Shown piece after piece: positions 1 through 8,580 of a stretch of 64,000 bases of DNA. Positions within the stretch are counted from its first letter, which is position 1, and every line of letters starts with the position of its first letter. The notes beneath the pieces are model-generated. The model had not been told where the DNA came from. It was given only the letters and a program-made list of their open reading frames with translations, and did not search any database. The position numbers and the translations under genes were made by a program. Source of the DNA: Alkalisalibacterium limincola (lineage in GTDB: Bacteria; Pseudomonadota; Gammaproteobacteria; Xanthomonadales; Xanthomonadaceae). The stretch spans positions 186,001 to 250,000 of the forward strand of contig NZ_VRTS01000001.1 of the NCBI RefSeq assembly GCF_008017755.1, written 5' to 3'.

Positions 1-2
1 CC

Positions 3-638
3 ATGAATGCCCTCCCCTATGACGAGGCGCTCCGCCTGGATCGCGCCCGCCGGCTTGTCGCCACGACCCGCGAGCTGGCCGCGCTGGGCTGGACCCCGGC
101 CACCAGCAGCAATTTCTCGATGCGCATGGACGATCGCCATGCCGCGATCACGGTGTCCGGCCGCGACAAGGGTCGACTGGCGCTCGAGGACATCATGGTG
201 GTCGACTTCGACGGCCGGGCCGTGGGCAGCGACCACCGCCCGTCGGCGGAAACCCTGCTGCACACCCAGTTGTACCGGCGCTATCCGGACATCGGCTGCG
301 TCCTGCACACCCATTCGCACAACCAGACCGTGGCTTCGCGGCTGTGGGCGGGCCAGGGCCACGTGCACTTGGCCGGCTACGAGCTGCTCAAGGCCTTCCG
401 TGGCAATGCCACCCACGAAATGGCCGTCGAGCTCCCGGTGCTGCCCAACAACCAGGACATGCCGGCACTGGCAGCCCAGGTGGAGCACCTGCTGGACCGT
501 GGTCCGATGTGGGGCTACCTGATCGACGGCCACGGCCTTTATGCCTGGGGCCGCGACATGGACGAGGCCCGGCGCCACCTGGACGCCTTCGAATTCCTGC
601 TCGCCTGCGAGCTCGACCTGAGGAGACTCAACGCATGA
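3..638 (+). CDS. mtnB: Methylthioribulose-1-phosphate dehydratase
   Basis: MtnB dehydrates 5-methylthioribulose-1-phosphate in the cytosolic methionine salvage pathway. The 211-residue protein is an aldolase class II/adducin-fold enzyme of normal length. Zinc ligands are visible in LHTHSHN near residue 100 and in DGHGLYAWG near residue 178. The ATG at position 3 gives a full-length N-terminus, so the gene is complete although it touches the window edge; its promoter lies outside. Its stop overlaps the mtnD start (ATGA), which indicates translational coupling. The upstream pathway genes mtnA and mtnK are not in the window. Confidence 0.95.
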   Translation: MNALPYDEALRLDRARRLVATTRELAALGWTPATSSNFSMRMDDRHAAITVSGRDKGRLALEDIMVVDFDGRAVGSDHRPSAETLLHTQLYRRYPDIGCVLHTHSHNQTVASRLWAGQGHVHLAGYELLKAFRGNATHEMAVELPVLPNNQDMPALAAQVEHLLDRGPMWGYLIDGHGLYAWGRDMDEARRHLDAFEFLLACELDLRRLNA

Positions 639-1192
639 GCCGACTGCGCATCTTCAACGACGACGCACCGGACACCCCGGTGTTCGAAACCCGCGACCAC
701 GCCGAAATGGCCGCGAAGCTCGAGGAGATCGGCGTGCGCTTCGAGCAGTGGGAGGCCAGCAAGGACGTCGAACCCGGAGCCACGCCCGAGGCGGTCATGG
801 AGGCCTATCGCGCCGACATCGACCGCATCGTCGCGGAGAACGGCTTCCAGACCATCGACGTGGTCTCGATCGCCCCGGACAACCCGAACAAGGAGGCGGC
901 GCGCGCGAAATTCCTCGACGAGCATTACCACGAGGAGGACGAGGTGCGCTTCTTCGTCGGTGGCTCGGGCCTGTTCACCCTGCACCCGGACACGCGGGTG
1001 TACGAGGTGCTGTGCGAGCAGGGCGACCTGATTTCGGTGCCTGATCGCACGAAGCACTGGTTCGACATGGGACCGGAGCCCAGCTTCATCGCGATCCGCT
1101 TCTTCAAGCAGCCCGACGGCTGGGTCGGCCACTTCACCGGCACCGACATCGCCCGGCGCTTCCCGCGCCTTGAACAGGAGGCCAAGGCTTGA
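635..1192 (+). CDS. mtnD: Acireductone dioxygenase
   Basis: MtnD oxidises acireductone. With Fe2+ it makes the keto-acid precursor of methionine; with other metals it makes an off-pathway product. The 185-residue cupin shows the metal-binding stretch [11 protein letters not shown] near residue 95 and the later histidine in [11 protein letters not shown]. It starts at the ATG overlapping the mtnB stop and ends in a TTGA overlap with mtnC, so the three genes form one tightly packed operon. A longer upstream frame from about 344 is open only by chance and has no family similarity. Confidence 0.95.
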   Translation: MSRLRIFNDDAPDTPVFETRDHAEMAAKLEEIGVRFEQWEASKDVEPGATPEAVMEAYRADIDRIVAENGFQTIDVVSIAPDNPNKEAARAKFLDEHYHEEDEVRFFVGGSGLFTLHPDTRVYEVLCEQGDLISVPDRTKHWFDMGPEPSFIAIRFFKQPDGWVGHFTGTDIARRFPRLEQEAKA

Positions 1193-1884
1193 GCCGCGTG
1201 ATCCTCACCGACATCGAAGGCACGACGAGTTCGATCTCCTTCGTCAAGGAGGTGCTGTTCCCCTACGCCCGCCGCGCACTGCCCGCCTTCGTGCGCCGGC
1301 ATGGCCAGGAGCCGCAGGTGCGCAAATGGCTCGACGCCGCCGCGCTCGACATCGGCGGCGTGTCCTCGGACAACTGCATCGTCGACATCCTGCAGCAGTG
1401 GATCGACGAGGACCGCAAGCACACCGCGCTCAAGGCGCTGCAGGGCATGATCTGGAAGAGCGGCTACGAGGGCGGCGCCTACCGGGCCCATGTGTATCCG
1501 GATGCCGCGCCGCAGTTGCAGGCGTGGAAGGACGCGGGGCACCGCCTGGCCGTGTACTCCTCGGGTTCGGCGCCGGCACAACGGCTGTTCTTCGCGCACA
1601 CCGAAGCCGGTGACCTGACCGGCCTGTTCTCGGGCTTCTTCGACACCGAAATGGGCGGCAAGCGCGAGTCGCGAAGTTACCTCGCCATCGCCGGCGCACT
1701 GGATGTCGATCCCGGCGAGGTCACCTTCCTCTCCGACGTGGTCGAGGAACTCGATGCCGCGCGCGAGGCCGGGATGGAGACGGTGCTGGTCGACCGTCGC
1801 GAGGATTATCCCGAGCCGCGCATCGGCGAGGCGGCCAACGGCCATGGCCGCGTGGAGAGTTTCGAGGCGATCACGCTGGAGTGA
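1189..1884 (+). CDS. mtnC: Enolase-phosphatase E1
   Basis: MtnC enolises and then dephosphorylates 2,3-diketo-5-methylthiopentyl-1-phosphate, supplying the acireductone used by MtnD. The 231-residue protein is a HAD-superfamily phosphatase: motif I is DIEGTTSS at residues 8-15, motif II is the YSSGSAPAQ region, and motif III/IV is [13 protein letters not shown]. The start is a TTG that overlaps the mtnD stop by three bases; the next in-frame GTG at 1198 is an alternative that would lose only three residues. It ends the operon and faces the phosphoesterase gene convergently. Confidence 0.93.
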   Translation: MSRVILTDIEGTTSSISFVKEVLFPYARRALPAFVRRHGQEPQVRKWLDAAALDIGGVSSDNCIVDILQQWIDEDRKHTALKALQGMIWKSGYEGGAYRAHVYPDAAPQLQAWKDAGHRLAVYSSGSAPAQRLFFAHTEAGDLTGLFSGFFDTEMGGKRESRSYLAIAGALDVDPGEVTFLSDVVEELDAAREAGMETVLVDRREDYPEPRIGEAANGHGRVESFEAITLE

Positions 1885-1924
1885 TGGCTGCAGGCACCGT
1901 GGGCGCCGGCAACGACCCCCGGTC

Positions 1925-3517
1925 TCAGTCCAGCGACTCCAGCCTGTAGCTCGTCGCCGCGCCGAGTTCACCCCGCCATCGATCGAATGCGCGGACCTCC
2001 ACGGCATGCTCGCCGGCGGGCAGGTCGGTGGGCAGCGCGATTCGCCACAGGTGGGTCGATTCGCGCGCTTCGGGCACGCGGTCTCGACCACGCAAGGACT
2101 CGCTGGCGTCGTCGAGCAGGTTCTGCGTCAGCACGCCCGGATCCATGCGCTCCACCCGGGACATCGCCTGCCACTCGCCGCCGGCGATGCGCGCCTCGAC
2201 GCGGTCGCCCTCGATGCCCATGAACACGTTCGCGTACAGGTGGACGCCGGGCCATGCGCCCTGGCGGAGCACCCGGGGCGCGTGCAACGCGATCGCGTAG
2301 TCGTCCGGTTCCCGCGCGGCATGCCAGCGCAGGTCGTACCGGCCGGCCCCGGCCAGGCCCAGCACCGCGTAGCCGTTGGGGGTACCGTCGGACATCGTGG
2401 CGTCGGGAATGCCCGCTGCGTCCGGCACCCCACCCCAGAAGCCCCCGCAGGCGGCACCGACGTTGTACTCGTGCAGCGGCGTGTCGCCATGCCATCCGTC
2501 CGCGGCGGCATGGAAATGGTGGCGCTGCACGTGTCCGTGCGCGCTCAACAGCAGGACGTGCGGATGCCTCGCCAGCAGCGCGAACAGTCGCTCCCTGTCG
2601 GCGGTCCGGAAGGTATGGCGCTGCGGATGGGTGTCGAAGAAGGGGATGTGCGCGGCGATCACCAGCAGGCGGTCCTCGTCCACCTGGGCCAGGTAGTTCT
2701 CCAGGAACTCGAACTGGTCCTCGCGCAGGCCCCCGATATAGGCCCCACCGCGTGGCGGAAGGTGTACGACGTTGTCGAGCACGACGATGCGCGCATGCGC
2801 CTCCTCCCACGCGAAGGTGTCCGGCCCATAGACCGCGCGGAAGCTCAGCAGCGAATCGCGGTCGTGGCCGGCATCCGCGTCGACGTCGTGGTTGCCCGCG
2901 GCATGCAGCCAAGGGGTGCCCAGCAGGCGCGTGGCCTCGTTCACCGACGGCAGCAACTCCAGCGCGCTGCCGTGGACCACGTCGCCCAGCGTCAATCCCA
3001 GCACGGCCGGATGCCTGCCGATGATCGGCTCGATGATGTCGCGCCGGTAGTAGTCCACGGCGATCATCGACGCGGGCTGCGGATCGCCGAACACCAGGAC
3101 CTCCTCGCGGGCATCGGATGCCGGCCTGGGTGAGAGTGGAATCAACCAGGGCGATGCCGTCGCATCGGTCGCAGCGATCCCGCCGTGACGCAGTTCCGGG
3201 CCGCCATGGGGGAAATGATGGCGCCAGAACGCCGGCAGGCCGTCGGCCCCCTCCGGCACGTCGTGGCCCGCCGGGCGGATCAGAAACACGGTGTCGCCAG
3301 GCCGCACCGGCAGGGCGAAGGCGCCGTCGGCATCGGTGGACACGATGTCGCGTCCGTTCGAAAGCTGGACCCCCGGCAGCCCCGGGCCATCGGGCGCGGG
3401 GCCGGTGGCGTCGGGGCGGGCTTCATGGACGACGCCGCGGACCAGCGCCCCGGCTGCAGCGAGCGGCGCCGTGGTGCAAAGCAGCGCCGCCGCCACCCAC
3501 GCGACCACGGCGCGCAT
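1925..3517 (-). CDS. Exported calcineurin-like metallophosphoesterase
   Basis: This 530-residue protein has an N-terminal signal peptide (MRAVVAWVAAALLCTTAPLA), a beta-rich segment before the catalytic domain, a calcineurin-type phosphoesterase core and a C-terminal beta domain. Metal-site motifs are visible in order: GDPQPAS, LTLGDVVHG, HAAGNHDVDAD, AAHIPFFD and SAHGHVQRHH. The substrate cannot be told from sequence; family members act on phosphomonoesters or diesters in the periplasm. Its start lies only 2 bp after the phaC stop, so it is probably co-transcribed with phaE-phaC, which is an unusual neighbour for PHB synthesis. The frame stays open upstream through phaC, but that is read-through of a shadow frame. 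Confidence 0.85.
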   Translation of the reverse strand: MRAVVAWVAAALLCTTAPLAAAGALVRGVVHEARPDATGPAPDGPGLPGVQLSNGRDIVSTDADGAFALPVRPGDTVFLIRPAGHDVPEGADGLPAFWRHHFPHGGPELRHGGIAATDATASPWLIPLSPRPASDAREEVLVFGDPQPASMIAVDYYRRDIIEPIIGRHPAVLGLTLGDVVHGSALELLPSVNEATRLLGTPWLHAAGNHDVDADAGHDRDSLLSFRAVYGPDTFAWEEAHARIVVLDNVVHLPPRGGAYIGGLREDQFEFLENYLAQVDEDRLLVIAAHIPFFDTHPQRHTFRTADRERLFALLARHPHVLLLSAHGHVQRHHFHAAADGWHGDTPLHEYNVGAACGGFWGGVPDAAGIPDATMSDGTPNGYAVLGLAGAGRYDLRWHAAREPDDYAIALHAPRVLRQGAWPGVHLYANVFMGIEGDRVEARIAGGEWQAMSRVERMDPGVLTQNLLDDASESLRGRDRVPEARESTHLWRIALPTDLPAGEHAVEVRAFDRWRGELGAATSYRLESLD

Positions 3518-3519
3518 GT

Positions 3520-4584
3520 TCAGCGCTCGCTGAGCCAGCCGTGGATCGAGGCCGGCACCTCGCGCTGCGCCCGGCCCGACACGTAGATGCCGATGTGCCC
3601 GCCCTTGAAGCTCAGCTCGGTGTAGTCGTCGCTGCCCGAGAGGACCTTGAGCGGCCGCGATGCATCCGGCGGCACCAGGTGGTCGGCGGTGGCGTAGACA
3701 TTGAGGATCGGCATGTCGACCTGCTTGAGGTCGACCTCGCGATCGCCGATCGTGATGCCGCCATTGACGAACCCGTTGCCCTGGTAGAACTGCTTGATGA
3801 ACTGGCGGAACGCCTCGCCGGCCTGGTCGGGCGAGTCGAAGATCCAGCGCTCCATGCGCAGGAAGTCCTCGATCGCGGCGGGGTCGTCGAGGATGTCGGT
3901 GAGCCCGACGTACTTCTGGACGAACAGGCGCCATGGCTTGAGCGTCAGGTAGCACCAGTTCATCAGGTCGGCCGGCACGTTGCCCAGCGCATCGACGAAC
4001 ACATCGACGTCGAGGTCGCGGGTCCAGTTCGACAGCATGTTGTCGGGCGTGTGGAAGTCGACCGGCGTGACCATCGTGATCAGGTTGCGCACCTTCTCCG
4101 GGTGCAGCGCCGAGTAGCACAGGGAGAAGGTGCCGCCCTGGCAGATGCCCAGCACGTTGATCGCGTCCACGTCGTGCTCGCGGCACAGGTGGTCCACGCA
4201 GCCGCCGATGATGCCCTCGATGTAGTCCTCCAGCGTCATCCAGCGGTCGGCACCGTCCGGGTAGCCCCAGTCGAGGATGTAAACGTCCTCGCCGGCGGCC
4301 AGCAGTCCCTTCACCAGCGAGCGGTCGTGCTGCAGGTCGACCATGTAGGGCCGGTTCACCAGCGCATAGACGATCAGCAGAGGCACCTTGGCGGTCGGCT
4401 TGGACTCGCCGCGGAAGCGATACAGCACGGCCTTGCCGTCGCTGTGCACGGCCTCCTTCCCGGTCGCGCCGAACGACGTGTCGCCGACCTGCCTGAGCGC
4501 TTCGAAGCTCGAGGACAGCTTCTTGTTGAGGGTCTGGATCTCGAACGCCATGCGCTCGGGTGAGATGTTGAGCGGTCCGTACAT
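3520..4584 (-). CDS. phaC: Class III poly(R)-hydroxyalkanoate synthase subunit PhaC
   Basis: PhaC polymerises (R)-3-hydroxybutyryl-CoA into PHB on the granule surface as the catalytic half of the PhaEC synthase. At 354 residues it has the length of class III enzymes, not the roughly 560-600 of class I. The lipase-like box GICQGG places the nucleophile at Cys148. The catalytic Asp is in YATADHLVPP and the His in KGGHIGIYVS near the C-terminus. It starts 2 bp after the phaE stop, and the phosphoesterase follows 2 bp downstream. Confidence 0.95.
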   Translation of the reverse strand: MYGPLNISPERMAFEIQTLNKKLSSSFEALRQVGDTSFGATGKEAVHSDGKAVLYRFRGESKPTAKVPLLIVYALVNRPYMVDLQHDRSLVKGLLAAGEDVYILDWGYPDGADRWMTLEDYIEGIIGGCVDHLCREHDVDAINVLGICQGGTFSLCYSALHPEKVRNLITMVTPVDFHTPDNMLSNWTRDLDVDVFVDALGNVPADLMNWCYLTLKPWRLFVQKYVGLTDILDDPAAIEDFLRMERWIFDSPDQAGEAFRQFIKQFYQGNGFVNGGITIGDREVDLKQVDMPILNVYATADHLVPPDASRPLKVLSGSDDYTELSFKGGHIGIYVSGRAQREVPASIHGWLSER

Positions 4585-4586
4585 GC

Positions 4587-5855
4587 TCAGGCCTCCTTGC
4601 TACGGGCGGATTTGGACGGATTGCGGGCCGGTTTCTTCGCCGCCGGCGACTTCGTCGCGCGCGCAGGCGCAGCCTTCTTCCTGCTGGCCTTGGCTGCGGA
4701 CGGCTTCTTCTTCGCAGCGGGCTTGGCCGCGCCCTTCTTCGCCGTCGCCTTGCTTGCCGTGGCGCGCTTGGCCGGCGACTTCTTCGCTGCTGCCTTCTTC
4801 GTTGCCGCCTTCCTGGCAGGGGCTTTCTTCGCTGCCGACTTCTTCGGCGTCGATGCAGCCGATGCCGCCGGGCTTGCCTTGGCGGCGGCGGGCGTCGCAT
4901 CAGCCCCCGCGGTCCGCGGACGCCCGGCCAGCTGTGCACGCAGACGCCGCACCTCGCGCTCCAGCGCGTGCAGGCGCTTGTGGCCGGCATCGACGTCGCT
5001 GCGCGTGGGCAGGCCCACGGCCCGGGAAGCAACCTCGATCTCGCCCTGGATCGCCTGGCGCAGCCGCATCATCGAATTGACCATGCGGCCGTAGGCGGTC
5101 CGGAACGCTTCGGACAGGGCCACCTCGGCGTAGGCTTCCTCGGCGGCATCGATCCACAGGTCGAACAAACCGCGGACCGAATCGATCTGGCGACCGGGCT
5201 CGCTGCGCTCGGCGAGTTTCTGCTCGAAAAGCGGGAACGCCTGGCGCAGCGCCTCCAGCATCAGCTGGTCGTAGGCCTTCTGGTGCTGCTGGAATTCGCG
5301 CACGGCGGCACCCAGCCGCTGCACGCGCTCCTGGTGCTCGCGCGCGAACCCGAACGCGGGCTGGCGGGTCCAGTCGGGCATCTGGCTGGTGAACATGCCG
5401 AGCATCGGCCCCGCCTCGGACATCCAGCGGCTGAAGTCCTGCGTGCCGGCTCCGGGGAACGAACGCAGCAGGTCATGGAGCGGGTTCGCGCCGGTGGCCT
5501 CGATCATGGATTGCCAGGCCTTGGCGATGTCGGTGGCGGAGCCGTGCCCCTCGCCGAATCGGCCCACCAACTGCTGCATCATGCCCAGCCAGGGCCCGGC
5601 CTGTGCGCTCAGGCGCTCCACCGCGTCGCCGAGGCCTGCGCCCAGGTTCGAGGGGTTGGCCTGGGTCGCCAGCGACGCCCACCAGTCCACGCCCTGCTGG
5701 AACAGCTTCGAGGGATCGGGACCGGGCGGCTGGGCGCTCCATGGCGCGCCCGGCGAAGGCTGCCCCATTCCGGCGGCCGCCTTCTGCCAGGTTTCGAACA
5801 TCTGCCGCGCCATGTCCTGCATGCCGGCCATCGGATCGCTGTGCTTGTTGTCCAT
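4587..5855 (-). CDS. phaE: PHA synthase subunit PhaE with histone H1-like tail
   Basis: PhaE is the non-catalytic partner that activates class III PhaC. The helical N-terminal two thirds, with DMARQMFETWQKAA and repeated W/L-rich helices, matches PhaE. The last roughly 85 residues are a low-complexity run of AAKKA/KKSPAK-type repeats, strongly basic, like histone H1 or the tail of Pseudomonas PhaF. A GTG at 5867 is possible, but GGGAG lies just upstream of the ATG at 5855, so I chose the ATG (422 residues). The tail could tether granules to DNA; that is inference. Confidence 0.88.
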   Translation of the reverse strand: MDNKHSDPMAGMQDMARQMFETWQKAAAGMGQPSPGAPWSAQPPGPDPSKLFQQGVDWWASLATQANPSNLGAGLGDAVERLSAQAGPWLGMMQQLVGRFGEGHGSATDIAKAWQSMIEATGANPLHDLLRSFPGAGTQDFSRWMSEAGPMLGMFTSQMPDWTRQPAFGFAREHQERVQRLGAAVREFQQHQKAYDQLMLEALRQAFPLFEQKLAERSEPGRQIDSVRGLFDLWIDAAEEAYAEVALSEAFRTAYGRMVNSMMRLRQAIQGEIEVASRAVGLPTRSDVDAGHKRLHALEREVRRLRAQLAGRPRTAGADATPAAAKASPAASAASTPKKSAAKKAPARKAATKKAAAKKSPAKRATASKATAKKGAAKPAAKKKPSAAKASRKKAAPARATKSPAAKKPARNPSKSARSKEA

Positions 5856-5879
5856 GTGCGCTCCCACTGTGATGAGGGA

Positions 5880-5888
5880 ATGCTAGCA
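5880..5888 (-). promoter_or_regulatory. Extended -10 element for phaEC
   Basis: On the minus strand this reads TGC followed by TAGCAT, a TGn extended -10, 25 bp before the phaE ATG. No -35 is recognisable. The oligomer hydrolase promoter has nearly the same element (TGC-TAGCGT at 8480-8488). Inference from sequence only. Confidence 0.4.
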
Positions 5889-5911
5889 CTGCCCCATGAC
5901 CGGCCCGGGTC

Positions 5912-6511
5912 TCAGTTGCGCGGGTCGTGCTCCGGGTCCACGTAGTTGATCACCCACGGGCCCACGCTGGTGAGCTGGACCACCGTTTCACCCTCGGCGA
6001 TCGCGAAGTGCACCATTTCCGGCGGCATCGCGGTGTAGCTCCCTGCAGGCAGGGCGATCGTCGCGTCCTTGTCCACGGTATCGCCCGAACCCAGCCGGAA
6101 GGTGCCGCGAAGCACGGTCACCCGTTCGACGTTGGGATGCCAGTGCGGGTTGATGAGGAAGCCATCGGGCAGCTTCAGCTGCAGGGTGAATATCCCGTCC
6201 CGGGCCGGATCGCCCTCGAGTACGGCAAAACGTGCGCCCTCGTCCAGCGACCCGGGGCCATCGGCCCATTCGATCGCGTCAGCGGGAACATTCAGGTGCC
6301 GTCCTGGCCCGCGATCGAGGTCACGCATCGACAGCGCCCGGCCTTCGGGCTGCGCGGGCGCCTCGGGCGCCTCGGGCGCCTCGTGGGCCTCGTGCGCCTG
6401 CGCCTGCGCCGCAGGTTCGACCTGGGGGCTGGGGGGTGCCTGCTCGGCATGGCAGCCGAGCGAGGCCACCAGGAACGCGGATCCAACGACAAATTGGGTT
6501 CGAGTAATCAT
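5912..6511 (-). CDS. Exported cupin-domain protein
   Basis: This 199-residue protein has a hydrophobic leader ending VASLGC, which may be a degenerate lipobox. A low-complexity linker rich in Ala-His-Glu and Glu-Ala-Pro follows, then a small cupin domain near residues 75-190 with HWHP, VLRGTFRLG and PPEMVHF. The ATG at 6511 was chosen because a strong GGAGG sits 7 bases upstream; a longer open frame to 6613 lacks this. ChrR-like cupins bind a metal; no substrate can be assigned. It lies between phaE and the 3HB-oligomer hydrolase on the same strand. A second exported cupin is at 33376-33858. Confidence 0.75.
   Translation of the reverse strand: MITRTQFVVGSAFLVASLGCHAEQAPPSPQVEPAAQAQAHEAHEAPEAPEAPAQPEGRALSMRDLDRGPGRHLNVPADAIEWADGPGSLDEGARFAVLEGDPARDGIFTLQLKLPDGFLINPHWHPNVERVTVLRGTFRLGSGDTVDKDATIALPAGSYTAMPPEMVHFAIAEGETVVQLTSVGPWVINYVDPEHDPRN
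6356..6382. repeat. 9-bp tandem repeat in the cupin linker
   Basis: Three perfect copies of GGGCGCCTC stand in tandem, followed by decayed units to about 6409. They encode the Glu-Ala-Pro repeats of the linker on the minus strand. The repeat is in frame and is likely to vary in copy number. Confidence 0.8.
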
Positions 6512-6652
6512 CACTCTTCCTCCATTCGATCCAATGCGGCATCGGCGAACGCCGTCCCGCTTCACTGGATCCCGGCGGGGTTGCGTCGCCGATGGAGGTG
6601 CGCGACAGCGCACGACTTGATTGTACGCCGGCGTGCGGCGTGCCGCCTGCGA

Positions 6653-8473
6653 TCAATCCCCGCTGGCGCCTGTCGATGACTGCACCCGGGACATCGCGGG
6701 GATCTCGTCGCCATCGGCGAGGTGGGCGGCCATGGCGTCCAGCGCATCCCACGCATGGGGCAACAACGGCTGGTAGCGCCCACCCAGGCCCGGCAAGCCG
6801 AGCATCGCGTCGAAATGCTGGGCATTGGCAATCGGCCAGTAGTGGATGTCGGCGCCCGCGGCACGGGCCCCGGCCACGTACGGCAGCGCGGTGTGGGCCT
6901 CGGGAACCAGTCCGTCGTCCACTCCGTGCAGCACCAGCACCGGCAGTCCGGCGCGCGGCGGCGCGGCGCGGGTGGCCTCGATGCCGTCGCGAAGCCCCCG
7001 ACCCCGCACCGTGCCATCGGCCCACAGGCCACGCAGGCAAAGCAAGCCCGGGAGCGCAGGATCAGCCGCTGGTGCGTCGGCCGCCATTGCATCGACGATG
7101 GACACGCCCGACCCCGGTGGCAATCCGGCCGAGTCGCTCCACCACGCGGCCTGCTCCGCCCGGCCCGGAAGGCGTGGCGTACCGGACGCATCGACGACGG
7201 CATATCCGTAGCCGCATGGCATCGCGTGCGGCCCGGTGCGCGAGTAGGCCGATGCGTACGGCACCGCCACCGCGCGCCACAGGTCGAAGCCGACGCTCAG
7301 TGCGCCCGCGGCCAGGGCCTCGTCGCTCCAACCGCCGTCGCGAAGTCGCGCATGCGCGTCCTGCGCCCGTGCCGCCATGTCGCCGCCATCCAGCAGGCCG
7401 GCCTCGGCCAGCATCGCGCAGCGCACGCCCCAGGCCGGTGGCTTCAGGCCACCCGGACGCGCCAGTGGCTCGTCGTCGAACGCGCTCGCCAACAGGGCGC
7501 AGGGCATCAGCAATGCCGCCTCGGTCGCGACGTCGTACAGCGCACGACCGCCCTGGGCGGGATAGATGTTGGGGGAGATCGCCACCACGCCGTCGAGCCA
7601 GTCGCCTTCGAGTTCGGCGGCCCTGAGGACCGCGCCACCGCCATTGGATATGCCGACGGCGATGATGCGCGTGTTGTCCGTGGTGAACGGCGCCTCGCCG
7701 GGGCGCGCCTCGCCGAGCGCAGCCAGCCCGGCCATGGCCGCCTGGCGCACATGCCTGCCCCAGTCCGCCTCGGGGTTGTCGCCGGAATGGGCGTGCTTCA
7801 CCGCCACGCGCGGCAGGTCATGTTCGCCAGCGTCCACCGTGAATTCGCGATCGCCCCCCGCCTCCACCAGCGTGCCGTCCAATGACGCCCCCAACGCGCC
7901 GGGCAGGGACTGCCAGGCCGTGCCCAGACCCTTGTCGGTGTGCACCACCGCGCAGCCGCGTGGCAATGCCCAGCCCGAAGCCAGCGAGATGGCGCCATAG
8001 GCGCTGCGCGAACCCGAAGCGGCGGCCACGACCAGGCACCGGACCTTCGCATCGAAGCCATCCGGCACCTGCACCAGCACGCGGTGTGGCTGGCTCGCGC
8101 CGTCCAGCCGCAGCAAGGCCTGGAACTCGAGCCCCGGGACCGGTGCCAGGTCGCCCAGGCCCTGGCCGATGCCACCGGGCTGGCTGAAATCGGCAATGCC
8201 GCGCCAGTTCGACCACACCGCGCGGCGGCGCAGCTCGGCAGCCGTCGGGTTCTCGGGGTCGCCGAAGTCCGGCGCCTGCATCTGCCGCAATCCATCGAGT
8301 CCAAGCCCTGCGCTGAGCAGGTCGTCCCCGTCGCGATGCTCGCTGACACGCCATTGAAGGTCGCCGATGGCGTCGGTGCTCATGCTGCGCGCCGCCCCCG
8401 ACGGGGGCTCCTGGCAGGCCAGCAGCAATGGAGTGGAAAGGACGAAGACGAGTGCACGGGCGGTATTGTTCAT
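6653..8473 (-). CDS. 3-hydroxybutyrate oligomer hydrolase (PHB depolymerisation)
   Basis: This 606-residue protein matches D-3-hydroxybutyrate oligomer hydrolases, which split 3HB dimers and oligomers into monomers. It begins with a lipoprotein signal (LSTPLLLAC, Cys20), so it is exported and probably membrane-anchored. The conserved family region around residues 85-185 is clear. The catalytic serine is Ser276 in VGISNGG, and the C-terminal LVLHGVDDGLVP and NAQHFD stretches supply the Asp and His. It is divergent from bdhA across 107 bp that hold the palindromic operator at 8509. The predicted mRNA start falls at or next to the ATG. Confidence 0.9.
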   Translation of the reverse strand: MNNTARALVFVLSTPLLLACQEPPSGAARSMSTDAIGDLQWRVSEHRDGDDLLSAGLGLDGLRQMQAPDFGDPENPTAAELRRRAVWSNWRGIADFSQPGGIGQGLGDLAPVPGLEFQALLRLDGASQPHRVLVQVPDGFDAKVRCLVVAAASGSRSAYGAISLASGWALPRGCAVVHTDKGLGTAWQSLPGALGASLDGTLVEAGGDREFTVDAGEHDLPRVAVKHAHSGDNPEADWGRHVRQAAMAGLAALGEARPGEAPFTTDNTRIIAVGISNGGGAVLRAAELEGDWLDGVVAISPNIYPAQGGRALYDVATEAALLMPCALLASAFDDEPLARPGGLKPPAWGVRCAMLAEAGLLDGGDMAARAQDAHARLRDGGWSDEALAAGALSVGFDLWRAVAVPYASAYSRTGPHAMPCGYGYAVVDASGTPRLPGRAEQAAWWSDSAGLPPGSGVSIVDAMAADAPAADPALPGLLCLRGLWADGTVRGRGLRDGIEATRAAPPRAGLPVLVLHGVDDGLVPEAHTALPYVAGARAAGADIHYWPIANAQHFDAMLGLPGLGGRYQPLLPHAWDALDAMAAHLADGDEIPAMSRVQSSTGASGD

Positions 8474-8508
8474 GGCGACACGCTAGCAGTGCCGGTGTTG
8501 GGCTGCAT

Positions 8509-8522
8509 CGTACCTAAGTACG
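8509..8522. promoter_or_regulatory. Palindromic operator between divergent PHB-use promoters
   Basis: The sequence CGTAC-CTAA-GTACG is a 5-4-5 palindrome, extendable by one T/A pair to 16 bp. The minus-strand -10 for the oligomer hydrolase is at 8480-8485 (TAGCGT, preceded by TGC). The plus-strand -10 for bdhA is at 8545-8550 (TAACGT, preceded by TGG). The palindrome centre lies 32-33 bp from both -10 centres, about 42 bp from each predicted start, where a class II activator would bind. The same core recurs at 39767-39780 between two other divergent genes. Confidence 0.65.
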
Positions 8523-8580
8523 ACGTGGTGCATGCCGGGGCTGGTAACGTGTGCTTTCCTCCCCCGCCCCTGCGAAAACG

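Noticed and set aside
1925-5032. Apparent 1035-residue fusion of PHA synthase region and phosphoesterase
   Set aside because: The upstream part is a shadow of phaC in another frame. The phosphoesterase has its own ATG with a signal peptide at 3517.
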